Assembly (NCBI GenBank): GCA_024516035.1
Contig: CM044955.1
Coordinates: 17,933,551 to 17,997,550 of the forward strand
Length of the DNA stretch: 64,000 nt
From: Bactericera cockerelli
Lineage: Eukaryota > Arthropoda > Insecta > Hemiptera > Triozidae
Direction: 5' to 3'
Made by a program: the position numbers and the translations under genes. This document shows positions 1 through 14,297 of the stretch, piece by piece (the stretch's first letter is position 1; every line of letters begins with the position of its first letter). The notes beneath the pieces are model-generated. The model made no database searches, was not told the DNA's origin, and saw only the letters and a list, made by a program, of their open reading frames with translations.

Positions 1-2954
1 TTTCTAATCCAAATGAATCTTATTTAGAACCAATATTGATGCTTGACAATGCCCTAAGAGACTTTCATTAAACATTTTGACCAAGAGAGCTTATCTCTGA
101 CAGCAATCGTAGAGTTAAAGAATCGATTTCAAGTCAGTTTCAACCCACATGATGAACTCAGCAGGATGTGCTCAGTACATTATCGAATTTGATCAACTTA
201 ACTGATTGGTTTTATTTTTGCCACACATCATCAAAATGTATATGATCTGTGTTTGGTTGCCTAGCGACGAATGATAAACATAAACATGACCTGGCTTGGT
301 CCCAGATCAATATCGATTCACGAGACTAGGCTTCGAGTCTGGCATCAGAGCTCATTATTGATCTCCGAGTTGAACTTTCTCATTTCACATGAGGCGATGG
401 CGCGGCGGCTCATTATAAAGCAAACAAGTAGGTGATCACATGCTCTGCTCTGAGCTCTTTATTATACTTCCTCACTTCTGCACAGGCAGCTGTTGATTTG
501 CCAATAATAATCCACACATCTCTGATAAACAAGCTTTTGATTTGTCAATGAAAATGTTCATATCTCTGGTACAAATTTTCTATTAGAATCAGTGTTGTCC
601 ACTGACGTGAAACTATCTCTATTACTAGTATTATTTCAATAAAATCATAACATTATTGGTACCTACTACGAAGAATTGACTCATAAGTGTTAATCTGAGA
701 GCACGGCATCGGCAGTCGGCCAGACCAAGTTCCAAAGAGTGTACAAAACCATTCTACCCCGTCTTAGAAATATTCTCAAATTTTGTGATTTCTTAGTACC
801 TAGACTAACGGATTGTAAAAAATATAAGGCACATTCCGACCACATAGAATGTTGAAATTTCTTATACATATTAAGTTAAACATCTGGATGAAAATTAAAT
901 TGGTGTCGTTGAAGATTGGTGTCCTCTCATGGAGCTTCCTTGCTAGAAATGTAAACAAGATGTTTAAAATTAAAATCTCAAACAAATTTAATCCTGAAAT
1001 TTGCATATTAATTTAAAAAATATACAAAGAAAACTTGAAAATCACTACAAATAGCATTGATACCCCTCAAAATCTACCCTTGTAAAGGAAGTTTCACGAT
1101 TCCTACCTCAATGGTTTCAGCCTGTAAAAGTAGTGATTTCTTATTTGCGGCCAAGTTTACCTTGTTGCTGAACCATGCTTTTGATCAATGCCTATTTCCT
1201 TCTAACTTAGTCTAGAAAATGGCTGTAATCGATGTACTAGAAAACACATAAAAATGCCAATCCAAGCACCGCAAAGTATAAATCTGGACAAGTTATGTAA
1301 GTACCTCCACACAATAGCCGTGTTTTTCTTTCCAACCAAAGTGGATGCAACTGGAATAAAATGAACAAATTGGAAGCAAGTCATTTTACTTTTGGAAGAG
1401 GAATATTTTCTTCGAGTTTGGTTAACTAAACTGGAAGAAGAAAATTCTTGCTTCCAGTTCTTTTATAAGTTAAGTCCATTGTTTGTATTTAAAAGTACCG
1501 AAACGCATTTTTCTTTCATGAATAGCTAAACTGGAAATATTTGGAATAAAATGGATATATATTTGGAAATATCGAACCTGGAAAAAAAACTATCCAAAAG
1601 AAACATACCCCTAATGAAGAACTCAGAAAATGTGAATTGATAAATACATGGTTCAGTAACAGGGTAAATTACTTTTATAGCTAAAACTTTTTGGGTAGGA
1701 TGAGTTTATTCTGTCAAATGTAAAATTTCTATAGAACCCAACCCGTCTTAGGTTTTTTTACCTACCTTAATTAGGTACGTACGATATGTGGTTTAGGAAT
1801 CTATGTCTAATTAATAGAGTTGCAACAAATAAAATGCTTCATTTTTCTCGAGCCGTCTGAAAGATTATTATTTAAGGTACTGCCTAGTTATAGTCATGCT
1901 TATTTCAGGAAGGTCTTTCTACGAAAGAGATCTTGTTGTTGGGCGCCCTTATTTTTTTAAAAAAAAAAACCGTTAGGTATTGACCAATTTACAAAAAAAA
2001 ACAAACATTAGCAAAATATAAGATTTTTTTTCTTTTTTTTACATATACAAACAAATTACCATTAACACAAACTTTAGGGTTCATTCCTATTTTCTTACTG
2101 TAGGTATGATAAGGTGTCCTCAATGTTTTGAATATTCTCTTCATATTGTTGTGAAGCGTATTTACTGGTTTCAGGTCTATTGTGCAATAGATCACAACAA
2201 AAATCCATAAAATAATTGTTCTATATTTTTGTAACTATTATATCACTGATGTTGTAATAGTCTACTGCTTGTCTCTTAACTGCCATAGTTCGAATTTGGG
2301 AAGAAGTTTTTAAAGAGAGAAAAGTGTAGCTAGTGCGTGAAGTTACTTTTTTAACTGACAGGGTCATTTTAAGTCTATAATTAGCCTCGTCTACTACAGC
2401 ATGCCTCCAAAATGTTCTGTTTTGCGCGTTCCTTTTTGTGCATTCTCTTCGTCATTTCCAATCATTGACATGTCTTTCATTACATGGTCAACTTAAGTTA
2501 ACACACAATAATGTACTAGTGAAAAAATGTTTTTTCGGCCATTAGTAGATTTTTTGTAACATTTCTGTTCTTCACCTACTTGAAAATTGTAGGCATATTG
2601 CATTTAATGAAAAAAATATCTTTTATATCCTGTTCAACTTAAAAACTTAGGGTAGAACTAAGAGGTGATAGTGTCATACCTCTGAGAACTTGAGTCTAGA
2701 TTTTGTGTATTATTTTAAATGAGAAAACAAAATAATGTTCAAGTCTGAATTTGTGATCTCGATTTTGTCTATTAATTTCGCTCTTTACCTAACTTTATAT
2801 TATACATTTCGTACTAAAATATCTAAATAGCCAAGTTTATTCATGTATTTGCCAAGTTATTCATGAACTAAGATATTTGATAATTTATCGAATCTACTTT
2901 TAGAGTCCAAGAATCCATTTTTTTTCAAATGGCAATAAATTTTCACGAACAAAG
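1..2954. other. gene-free AT-rich stretch
   Basis: I see no coding exon here. Open frames are short and AT-rich, with no convincing splice context. The only structure I could support is a dispersed repeat at about 1310-1462, listed separately. Sequence at about 1090-1200 resembles 50100-50190: both carry a block beginning TTTCAGCCT and a later CCTTGTT, so a second, weaker dispersed repeat is likely. Confidence 0.5.
1310..1462 (-). repeat. dispersed repeat U, copy 1
   Basis: The reverse complement of this segment matches 22417-22545 over about 130 bp. Shared blocks include GGAAGCAAGAATTTT, GGTTAACCAAAC, CCTCTTCCAAAAG and ATCCACTTTGGTT. The two copies are in opposite orientation 21 kb apart. 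No coding content or terminal structure was recognised, so the class is unknown. Confidence 0.6.
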
Positions 2955-3165
2955 TAATAATAATAACACTCTTTAGTGGAAGGTAACCACCAGGCGAGGT
3001 TAATGCTCAAAGCGTTTTCTACCACCTAACCCTCCGAGTCTTATTATTATGTGATAAGCTCAAATTAATTAGGGAAAATTTATGTCCTTGGTGGAATTCA
3101 AACCAGCGATCCCTACACTACCTGGATTACCAGACAAGGGCGTTAACCACTTGACTACTAGTCAT
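2955..3165 (-). mobile_element. tRNA-derived SINE, family 2
   Basis: Read on the minus strand, this has a tRNA-like head and then a body with the block ACCACCTAACC / GGTTAGGTGGT and a tail of TTATTATTATTA. The same body recurs at 6882, 33475, 43709, 55094 and 55828. The best B-box of the family (GGTTCGAATCC) is at 43756-43766. Here the internal promoter is worn, so it is probably an old copy. Confidence 0.65.
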
Positions 3166-6100
3166 GCACACACACAAAGTCTCTCCTTTTGGATTTTTTC
3201 AGTGATATTTCAGAAAATAATATAGGTAGATATAAAACTTTGCATCTCCAAAAACCTACAATCATAGTAACTCATTTCTAAGATATTAGTCTGTCACTAA
3301 TTATTACACACAACAGAGTCGTATTGAAAAAGATATTACCTTGGTAGGTATCTTGAATATTGATGTTAATAGTGTTGAGAAAATTATTTCTAAAACTAAA
3401 ATTATTTCACTATGTCACTGAATTTTAAATAATGGGTGTCTGGGCGATTATGATTAAATAAAGCATTGTCCAAACTACTTTTAATTATAGGTGCATTAAA
3501 GTGATTCCTCAGTAAATTGTGTAGTCTTCCACTTTGGGTAGTATAATTGATAAGGCCTATTATATCTATCCACCTAAAGTATAATTAAATAATTATGAAT
3601 CTTTTTTTTTTTGATAATCCAAAGTCACACCGTGTACTTGTTGAGCTTCTGGGATGGCTTTATTTTTACTCAGATGGCTTTGTTTTCTTTTACTAGTTTA
3701 TTAAATGTCGCTAGATTTCGTTGAATTGATTCTCGCGAGTCTCCTCTGTTTGTTGATACATAATTTTATTATGACTGAACATCGCGATGCAGGATTGCAT
3801 GTGAAGGATTAATATGAGCGGATTATCATAATAATATGCAGGTTCTCCCTCCAGACACTTGTCTTGTTATAAGATGCACCAAACCGGCTTTATAGTTCAC
3901 CGACGCGGCGTGGACTTGCACTGCATCCGAACTCTTGAGATCTCATCAACTGCAGTACATGGCTGATTCATGCGATCATCAGACATGTCCTTCCTTTGAA
4001 CAGTGATCCCGCCCCGCCGGCGTGCTGTTTTAATTTGAATCAGATCTTGAATTTTTTTTCTTCATATTTTAAAATCTGATTTTTTTTTTTTTTTGGTAAA
4101 AAAAAACAAACAACTATGCGCAAGTACCTATGTTGGTCAATTAAAGAGAGTCCCGAACCCTGATTCTTGGGAGTTCGTTTACATTTCATAACAATTATTT
4201 TACGTGGTACAGGGGCTACCCTAGGGTCTAGGGCTCATTTGTATTCACACACTTAGAATGGTGTACAAAAATAATAAGGAAGTTATTTGTCCATAGTTTG
4301 AGCAGATTATTTTTACTGCTTCTGATTTGAGGAAACAATTTTCTGCTGATTCTTATGATGGACGGTTATCTCGAAGTGCAAAATTTTAATTACAGGTTAT
4401 ACCTTACCTACATTTTTTTAGTTATTTTTACAGAGTGATTCAACACCTTTCGACGTAATATCACGTTGGTAGACCTGTAATTGCAGTCCTATAGCTTTCA
4501 CATCTCAGAAATTTGCGCTTTTTTCAAAATCACAATGGTATTACCGTTTTTAAGTAATCCCCTCATCTGATCGAAGGTCTTCTGCGTTCCTTTTTATGTT
4601 TGTTATCCTTATGGTACACCTATGTCCGGGCCGTCTTTTCTTTTTTTCATTTAGCACATCCACCACATCCTTCAGCTTTTTCTTTCAGCTTTGTTATTCT
4701 TTTAATAACTGTTGTACCGATATGTTTTTCTTTACTTAAATGACATACGAGTTATAGGTCTCTGTGTAACTCGTAGACTTTCTTCCTATTTTTGTTGTGT
4801 TTAAAGTTCTGTTTCTTAATGTTAGCTCTGGTAAAATGTGAGTATTAAAAAGATATGCTCTTTTGTTAAATTCAATGCTTTTGTCTAATATAATTCCTTT
4901 AACATTATTAATTACTACCCAAGCAGTTTTTTTCTGTTCTTTATTTCTACAAATATATCGGTCTCCATTTTGATTGTTTTACCAAGGATTTTTTTGTAAG
5001 TCCTGTACTATGGCACAGCCAAAAATTCAAATTGTCTTCCAAATTTGACTTGCAAAAAAACTTGTACCTTTGAAAGCATACAAAGCCAGTGTTTCGTGCT
5101 ATATCTCCTCCTGGATGACTTCTCATGTAATTTACTCTTGCATGGTCACCATGGTAACATGGCCAGCATGGGTTACCTCTACTCAATTACTCATAACTCC
5201 TAGTTACCTCACTTTCTCACGCGCTGATGCTGAGTGCAAGAGTTGCAAATTATGTCTGCTGGAACCGGCGACGCGGCGGTATCTTCCGGACATGAAGCTT
5301 ACGATGTTGAGACTAGACCTGGACACGTGATTGATCTGTTCCCAATTCTGCAGCCACCGAATATCCATTACCAGAGCGAGAAGGCCTGCTAGGCACTTTC
5401 TTTCTGAAATCAACTGAAGCAAAGTCGTTTAAGCGGTGAACTTCAATCCCAGAGGTTGAAGTTCGAGTTCAGAGCAGGACAAACATTCTACCGCAGAGTT
5501 TTAACGACATGATGGATTGTTTTCCTGAGAGAGACTTTCAACTACAGTGGTTGATTTATATCATTACATAAGTGTCAAATTTGAGTCATGTTCATATTGT
5601 ATGCAGGTACAAATAATTGAAGTTTCATTCCCATAGCTCAAATATTGGGAATTTTAACTTATGAAAAGACATGACGGTGTGTAAGACTAAAAGAAGCCTA
5701 ATTTGTTTTCAAGGCCAGTTTTGTGCCGAAATAGGGTAAAACGGCTAATGTATGATGAACCCATAAATATAAGGTCTTTATATTGCACTCCATTGTCTAT
5801 TTTGGAGTTGATATTAAAAACACAAAACTGCAGAGGAAGAAATATGTTTATCAGTAGGTAACCGCTCACTCAAAGATTTGTGGCCTTTGAAGGTACCTGT
5901 ATTATAATCAAAAGGTGATTCCGAAACGGAAGAAGAAAATATATGATGGGAAAGGCTCCGATCAAAGAACTATGGTTCGATTTTTAACGTCAAATGTTTT
6001 CTCTTAATTTTAACAAAATAAGGTGACGCTAATTTTAAACCCAAGCTTTTACCTATGTATTTTTTTTTTTTTTTTTTTTTTTAGAAAAAAAAATCGGTTT

Positions 6101-6881
6101 TGAAAACATTATGAAAAATAAGTAATTTTGCTTGATTTCTGTATTCCTCTGATTTCTACATTCCCTTAATTGAATTAGGGTTTAGGGTAACGCTAAATTT
6201 AACGTGACACAATTTTGCTTTAACTCACTTCTTTTATATCGAAATCTTTTAGTAGAATCTTATTTATGAACCGAAACTGTAATTGATGTGAGAAACGTCC
6301 TTGTTCAACACAAGAAAGATAATTTTTCACTTCTGATATCTCCCATACTTATTTCCTGATTGATTCTGTCAGAATCAGGTGGGCTCTGAGTTGTAAAACC
6401 ATTAATAAACTAAGAAGATACACGTCGGTAGAGTTTCAGTAAATAAAAGCATGGAACAATAATATTATTGGTTAATTGAAAGTGAAGGAACAGGTGCTTT
6501 GTGTGATAAAGTGTTTATCACTTCAAGCAAGTTCTTGTGTGATACTCGTGATTGTCATTCCAATTACTTTTATCTTCCAAAAATGTCGTTTTTTGCATGT
6601 AATCCGTTTTGTTCTTAGATTTTGGTCTTAATTTTCTCATGATACTTATCCAGTATCCATATAAGATGTAAGTATGTCTAAACTTGAACTTAATAATATA
6701 TGGCTTTTTGTTAATATATTATTTAATTGACAAGTAATTGTTTTATCCCAAGTATTTGTGCTCAGGCTTCATCTATTAATTGCTACCATTTAGTAACAAA
6801 GTTTTCTACAAAAAGTTTTGATGTTCTAAAGTAAAAATATAGCTACCTTCTATAAATCAAAGTCGTTTTCGCTTGATCATT

Positions 6882-6966
6882 ATAATAATAATACTCTTTA
6901 GTGTATTAAGGTTACCACCAGGCGTGGTTAATGCTCAAAGCATTTTCTACCACCTAACCCTTTGAA
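6882..6966 (-). mobile_element. SINE family 2, truncated fragment
   Basis: It matches only the 3' body of the SINE-2 family: TAATAATAATACTCTTTAGT followed by the ACCACCAGGCG and ACCACCTAACCC blocks. The tRNA-like head is missing. Confidence 0.6.
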
Positions 6967-7179
6967 CTTCTGTGTTAGTTGATAGGTATACTTTCCAGCA
7001 TATGTGAGTCTTTTTCAAAAGCTGATAAATGACATATTATGAGGAAATGTATTTCTTCTTTACATGATAGAAAAATAAATAGTTTAAAGTGAAACGATAA
7101 ATAATCCTGGTCTTAAGATTCTACGTGCGAAATTAATACACAAAATCGAAATCTTAAGTCATGTCTTATCATTCGTTTT

Positions 7180-7262
7180 CGTAATCAGCCAAGGCAATAC
7201 GCAAAATCTAGACTTGGCGACAGAGGTATTACAAAAAAAGTCTCTTGATTCCGCCCTAATAC
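7180..7262 (+). mobile_element. MITE M1 fragment
   Basis: The right half of the M1 family is recognisable: CGACAGAGGTATTACAAAAA, then a degraded GTCTATTAATTCCGCCCTAA end. The left terminal repeat is absent. Confidence 0.5.
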
Positions 7263-8428
7263 TTATGACACTTCATGTTTGCAGGTCAAACTTGTTTACT
7301 TAATGCACCTGTCTGATGATAACTTTACACGCACGACTGCAGTTGATAAATGAGTAAAAAGTCCGACTCCTTATCGATCGAAAGATCAAGTTCACACACT
7401 ATCAGAAGAATGACGTAACTACCTTGAAATATTGGGAGCTAATCGAGCGTTCCATTCTGAGCTTGAAGATACCTATACCTGAAGTATTCCAGCTCAATGA
7501 AAGTGACTGTAACGGGTTAAATACACGCACCGCATTCACAATACCGACTTTCGTTTTCAAAAAAAAAATCCAGTAACTGAGTATTTTAATATTCCAACGT
7601 GGTTCCAAATTTCTAATTAACATTGGTATGTCTAAGCATAATACGAGACAAGAGCCTCGCTCAGTAGGGAACGTGATTTGTATTCTTGATTGATTTTAAA
7701 AGTACTTCTACATATGTGTTGAGTATGTGTGTACTTGTGATTGTCATTAGGTATTTGTATATTGGAATGCAGAAGTGCAGATACCAGATACTAATAACAA
7801 GATTTACACCTCTTACTACATTACGGATCTATAAAACAGAAGGTCTTTGTCTGATCATGTAGATTTCTCACTAGGAACCAATATGTTGAACGAAATAAAT
7901 GTAGGTATCTTAATAATGACTTTCTTCTGTCCTGTTTTCTTAATTATTCCATTTCCAAATGTTATAACAAAAAAAACCCTCCCTTAAAAAAAATCTATCT
8001 TCTGAAGGTCGAAAATTTTACTATTTTTATACAGTGGAAAACGTCCCATTTGGAGTATTTAAATATACTTTCTTAATCCGTTGAAAATGTCTACACTACA
8101 AAAGAAAGTTTAGTATAAAATTCTCATTTGCATGTTTCATCTAGCGTTCTATAGATAAATAGATCATTGCTTTAACCAGTCAGTGTTTTATACTAGATAC
8201 TTGAAGTTATGTTGTTTTTATTCGTGGTTTTATGAGAAAAAAAATAGGCGTCGTTATTTTCCACAAAAAACTCTATACGCCTTCTTAATTTTCGGGGGTT
8301 GACTGAAAAGTTTGTTGTGTCTAACCATTTACATAATAGAATCTCATTGGATTCTAAAATGTAAATTACATAATTTTATTTCTAAACACTGAGAAACATA
8401 ACATTATTTTTTTTTTGACCTGTTCCAG

Positions 8429-10566
8429 ATGGGAAACAGTTCAACACCAACAGTCTCCTTTCCCCTCGCATGGAATATGACGACTGGACTCCACTGGGTC
8501 GGGGTGATCCATTGAAAAACGACCCCACGTACGATTATGTGCCCCCGATGCTAGATAAGGTTAAGTATTGGATGTCGGATGGTGACAATTCTAAGAAACA
8601 AAGTGCTTCAACGACTAATTCGAACGAAATTTTGTTATTAGGAGTTTCATCGTTGAAAAAATCTACATCCAAACCCAGTAAAAAATATACAGCTGAAAGG
8701 CCAAATCTCTTGGATCCTGCATACACTCAAAACCAAAAGAATAAATTTACAAAAACCACTTACCATGATTATGATAAAGAACCAAACATAGTTAATGCTC
8801 AACAAATTATAAATAACAGATTTATAAATGGCGTAACATCTTCAGATAATCATGTTCAAGAGTTTTCACACATGAATTCTGAAAAACGAATTGATCCCCT
8901 AGAAACACTATTGCAGTTGGTGAGTGGAAAGTGGAATACACAGTACTCAACAACACCAACTAAACCAATCGCATCAATAGAGCAACCGCAGTATCACCAC
9001 CAACTACAACAACAAAAGCAACCTTTTTTCAGCCAACAACAGCAACTGCAAGTTAACCATATTCAACAGCAACAGGAGCTGTTCAACCAACAGCAACAAT
9101 TGAGGCAACAATACGAGCAGCAACTTGTGAAAGTACCAGACATGATGTTAATTCCTCCGGTGGACACAACTTCTTCTAACACGTGGTTCCTTACAGAACC
9201 TACTGATAATCAATTATTCACGCAAGCTCAAAATGTTTCCAATTTCAATTTCAAACCGGCTGACAATGTTACAGACTTATATGATTTAGTAACACAAAAT
9301 CATTTGGTTACACCGACAAGTTATGATGTACAAACCAGTTTAAAGTTGCAAGATGTAATTACTCAAACAAACTATCCTTTGGTGTATCAAAGTAATATAT
9401 CAACGTACACTCCGGTTCCTTCTAGTACTCCGACAATAATCAAAGCACAAGAGATTACACCAACGATTTATAAACCGCAAAACACGCCCATGTTTGGAAA
9501 TACCATTACTTCTGTTAATTATGTATCTCAGTCAAATGTACCAATCATCACACCAATTGGTTTGAAAATCAATAATATTCCCAGTACAACAAATTTCAAA
9601 CACAATGATATGCCGCCGACACATCCAAAGTTACAGAGTAGCGTCACTCCTGGACAGAAAATACTTTCATCAGTTTCCAATGTTACTCCGCTAAATTTCA
9701 AACAAAATACCTTGTTTGTAACGCCCCTTGTTTACAAAACAAATTTCATCACTGAACCTTCAAAACTAAGTCAAACCAGTTGGATGAATCCCTCAGTACC
9801 AGCATCTCTTACCCCCCTTACATTCAAACTAACAACGCCAGCAAATCAAGCATTTATTAAACATAGTAACCCAGTGCCTTCTAATTTTAAGATACAAAAC
9901 CATCAATCCTTCCCCAATTGGAAATTAGCACAAAATCAAATAAATTATCACAATTTGAAATTCACTTCAAATCCTCAGCAAAATGTCAACCATAATATTA
10001 TTGTACATCCACCTATAAAAACCAATAGTTTCCCAACGAGCACACAAATATCAACTACGGTAGCACCGTCTACAATAGTGTTTTGTAATCACACAAATCA
10101 CACAGTAAACAATGTCACTAAAGCTACTTCTAATGAGAAGAAAACGATGGACAAATATTCAAACCCCATTAACAAAACATTACAAGTGATGAAACAATCA
10201 ATTCCTACTATGAATCTTATCATTCAAGGTCATTCAAAAGTGAAAAAGTATGGAGCAGCAAAAATTGACAAACTGTCTGGAATAGCGATTCAAGATGATA
10301 ATAAAGAAAATCACAGTCGAAGGACCAGAGCAGTTCATAGATCTCTTGAGGCAAATGATCAGAAAAGGAGTCGAAGGAAAAGGAAAGTAAGAGATAACTT
10401 TTCTAAATCAAGTCGTCAATTAGAAGTGGTAGAGGAACTAATACCAGTTTATGATGACGAGGTTGAAGAAGCACTACAAGATCTTCTACGAGAGCAAACT
10501 CAGGGCTCTGGCTTTGGTCAGATAGAAGATAATTCGCTTAAGAGAAATGAACCTTACTCCAGATGA
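8429..10566 (+). CDS. large 3'-terminal exon of an unrecognised low-complexity protein
   Basis: I do not recognise the family. An open frame runs 698 codons from ATG 8470. The frame stays open upstream to a good splice acceptor (TTCCAG, 8423-8428) and enters in phase 1, so 8429 is probably an exon start and the methionine at 8470 may be internal. The first ~50 residues are compact and rich in D, W, P, G and Y (DDWTPLGRGDPLKNDPTYDY), unlike the rest, and look like a conserved motif. Residues ~178-220 are Q-rich. Residues 220-590 are T/S/N/P-rich with recurring FK/TP patterns and N-x-T sequons near 540. A basic cluster (RSRRKRKVR, ~633-641) could be a nuclear signal or a furin-type site. An acidic tail and tandem stops TGA-TAA end it. 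The long open frame in AT-rich DNA supports real coding. Confidence 0.75.
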
Positions 10567-13500
10567 TAAATATTGTCTTGGAATTTAAAGAAAAAAATGT
10601 TGGTCTCACTTAGAATAAGAGTTATAGCTATTCAAACAACTAAGGTTCAAAATGGATCTGATTTGGAAAATAAGATTTTCTATCTAGTTCACTATTTTCT
10701 ATCTAGTATCAGGTAACTCATAAATGTACAAAATTTGTAATATAAAAATATGTTATTGATTACTTAATTGTAATTATGTATCTTACCCCACCCTAAAATT
10801 ATGTATATATATGTATTTTATAGATATGGTATCAAATTTTGCTAGCTCAATCATTTACATGTTCCAAAGTCGATAGCAATAACGTTCAGCTTGTTGTTAT
10901 AAAAGTTTTCGTTTGTTGTCTCATAGTTTTCAATAATCTCACGTAGAATGATGCGTGCTTGTGCATTCTCACAGAATGATAGATAGTAGATAGGTAGGCG
11001 CGACTACATAGAAACAATTTAACATCAAGTGGCCTATGGTCTGCACAGTGTTAATCGTTATACACTTTCTCACTTCTCTTGCAAAATTGCACAAACCTGA
11101 CCATTATTACACACGGACAGTCTATCACGTACAGATTTGTCTAATGTAATAAATCAAATATTCATACTATTGAGGTAGGACAGAAAATCACTTAAAGTCT
11201 TTAAGAATATGAATCTTTGAAAAACAGCACAGTTTACAAACATATTTCTTTGCATTTATGTACTTAGATTTCTACAATACGTTTATGTTCTAGTATTTTT
11301 TCTAAAGAAAAAAAAACTTACAAAATTTACAAATCGGGCTTCACATAATATGTACATGATGTACAAAACTGTCAATATTTTCTGTACATTGTACATTTTT
11401 TCATAAAAATATAACCGTCAATATTGTAAAACATTACTAATAAAAATTTCAATGTTTGAATAATTATGATAACTAATGGCGAGGATCATTTTTATTCATT
11501 TTAAATCTACTACTTGAACATGGTCTACTTCATTTAAATAAAAGTGTTGTTCTAATATTATTAAATTTATACCCAAGTAAAAAAAAATGTGAGCTCAACG
11601 AAAGAAAAAAGTCTAATACTTTGAATATCGTTAATAGCTTCCAAATGGTCTGTTAGAATATCATCCATAATTCCACGTTATCAGAAAATCATGCAAAACT
11701 TCCACATTGTCTGTTTGAATATCATTAATAACTTCCACATGTTCTCTATATGTTGAATATCATTCATAACGTCCACGTGTTTTTATTTTTGAATGAGACT
11801 CCTGATAATGACGGCTGGTCCGTTTTTATCTCGTTCTATCCCCCTCCAATGTATTTCTTCAGACTAGGATGTGAGGATGCTTATTTTGTAGCCGTATAAA
11901 CGGTCGGTTTAGTCACATTATACCGATCACTTTCACATAAGTCTGACACGGTGACTGCGGCATGACTCAACCTTGACCGGGCTGAAAGTAACAAGTGATG
12001 GTGGTCAGTAGTTACAGGATACAGGATGGTCGTGATTCAAGAGATCCTCCATTCATCTCTAAGAATTTTTTTTTTTTTAAGTGGTTTAACGTCGCTTTCA
12101 CTGCCATGGTATATCACGACGGGGTTTCACCTCCATTCGCAGGAAACTCACAAACCTGCTACTCACATTGACCTCACCCAGCCTGAGTGGGCCGGAAAAG
12201 CCAGCGTCACGAGAATTAGAATTTGAATGGTCACCATCCAAGTCTTAACCTCGCTGATGTCGCTTAACTTCGGTGTTCTGAAGGGAACCGGTGTATTCAA
12301 CATGCCATCGACGCTGCTGTCTAAGAACTTTAGGCCTGTTCATTACTAAGAAATTAAGTGCTAAATATTAAGTAATACTCTTTAGCCAGAGGGTATTGTT
12401 AGCTCGAAATCACATCACAACAGCCTTCTGCCACAACATTTTATTGTTTGTAGTTTGTTGTACATATGTAAGTGGTGTTCAGACTGTTCAGTCTTGTCAA
12501 ACTATTTGCCAAAATGGTATTTCTATTTATTATTCGTACTTACTCGCTTCAAATTCCTAATTAAAAAAATCTCGAACATCATTATGTTTCTTAAAAATAT
12601 TTTAAGTATGTGATACTGTGTCAGAAGAGTGAAAGTGATCTGTTAAATGTGACCAAACTTTGCAATTTGAACTTCGTGGAAGTTTATGGTTATTTTGTAA
12701 ATAAACTTTTTTAACACGTTGAGCAGTGAGCAGGAGGGAAGTGTTTGATATACTCGATTATGGATTTTTGTAACTAAAGTAGGTATACCATTTTTTTCTC
12801 AATCAAACACAAGGCAGTTTACTTTATTTTCACAGTTAAAATTTAAAAATACTGACTTTTACATTTCTGATACAGGCTGTTTTATCTTCTCAGTCACTTC
12901 AATTCACTGAAATCTCAAATAGCAGAAAGCTAAAATTTCGTAGGATAGTGAGGTTAAATGGGGAAGTATAGGGAAAATTTGAAAAATAGAACTTTTCCAC
13001 ACTACACATGGGTATCATAATTATGGTCTAAAATGGCCAAGTTAGAGGAAATTATTTTGGTTTTAATAAGGACACACAAAGGCTAAAAAATAAACTTAAA
13101 CTGTTTGGATGGGAATATAGGATCATGGGAAACAAATGGTATCATCCCTCAGAACGATAGTTCTTATCTGCATTTTTTTGAAATAGTAAACTTGAAGTAC
13201 AAATTCATGTTGGCTCTGGGTTTGAACCCGAGACCCTCCGCATGGCAAGAGGAAATAGCCTCAAGAGTCTGAGAATTTACAAGCAATCCTTTTACTTTTA
13301 GTAAACCTTGGAACTTGACCAGGTTTTTATTATAATTATCAATGACTGAATGTTGTATGAGGAAAAAAAAAAAAAAATTGTCGCTAAAGAATTTGTGCGG
13401 TCCAAGAATATTTTTTGAGTTATATCTTTGTAGGATAAATCCGGATGTGTCGAATTTGAGCTGCTTGTACCTACTAGGTGGCATAGACCGGGTCATGAGC

Positions 13501-14297
13501 ACACACTTTCACTGGAAACCAATGCCATAACACACAAGTCGAAAGTGAAAATAATATAAAGATTATTTTTAAGAGATACCATGTTTTTTTTAATGACACA
13601 AGAAAGGTTTTACTTCCCTAAAGAGTCCAAAATGTTTTAGGTCCCCTTCAATCCAAATTTGTTGTTCCATTGAACCATCGCATATCAGAAAAGAACCATC
13701 TACATTTTCTATGGCATGGTGAAAAAGTGGAGTCCCTCGCAACTCAAAACAGAAGAAAGCTGGTTTAGTGGTTTTTTTTTACACTAAAATATTATGTAAA
13801 TATGATTTCTCATGTGTGTGGATAATATTTATTATAAATAATCCTAAATTATTCGTGAAAAGTTTTTAATTATTCTGTAAACTGTGTAAACCCTGTTTTG
13901 TTTCAAAATAATAATTGCAAAATGAATATGAGGATGTAAAAATTTCTTTTTCTTATGTTCGCCTTGAAATAATTTGCTTATGCAATGTGCAATTTAAGGT
14001 ACGAAAAACCAACATTATGTAATATGTAGTGGGTGACAGAAAATCAAATAAATAAATAATTAGTTGTACCTTAGATTACGAACTTGATATTTATATTTAT
14101 GGAGAGAGTGTTACTAAAATTTATCAATTCATAATGTGGAATTCATATTTCTCAATGACATGATAGTGAATTTACTATTCCAAAATATCTCTTTGAATTA
14201 AAAAAAAGAATGCCTTCCTATAATAATAAAATAGGTATGTAATAATCGTATGTTATACAATAAAAATATATTATTATTACTTATATTAGTTATATTA
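10567..14297. other. 3' flank of gene 1 and intergenic DNA
   Basis: A possible polyadenylation signal AATAAA lies at 11148-11153 in AT-rich sequence. The nearer flank has no exact AATAAA. The interval also holds a family S repeat (12078-12330) and a worn tRNA-like head on the minus strand at about 13204-13265 (B-box-like GGGTTCAAACCC), probably an old SINE-1 relic. No gene was seen. Confidence 0.4.
12078..12330 (+). repeat. dispersed repeat S, copy 1
   Basis: This repeat opens with ACGTCGCTTTCACTGC and ATCACGACGGGGTTTCAC and closes with CATGCCATCGACGCTG. Related copies lie at 19838-19965 and 20845-21058 (minus) and 53945-54143 (plus), with shorter pieces near 47185, 53423 and 58245. It has no obvious terminal repeats, and apparent open frames in it are not conserved between copies. 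Confidence 0.65.

Larger units (their letters stand above)
3166..8428. other. intergenic or upstream intron of gene 1
   Basis: This stretch holds poly-T runs (about 4080 and 6060), a SINE-2 fragment and a MITE fragment. It may be an intron of gene 1, since the exon at 8429 starts in phase 1 and needs at least one upstream exon. I could not identify that exon. Confidence 0.4.

Noticed and set aside
5252..5392. Small plus-strand frame MSAGTGDAAVSSGHEAYDVE..., 46 residues, in a locally GC-rich patch upstream of gene 1
   Set aside because: It starts after an in-frame stop and ends in TAG, with no splice donor in the phase needed for the exon at 8429. It could be a real short exon or micropeptide, but nothing beyond composition supports it.
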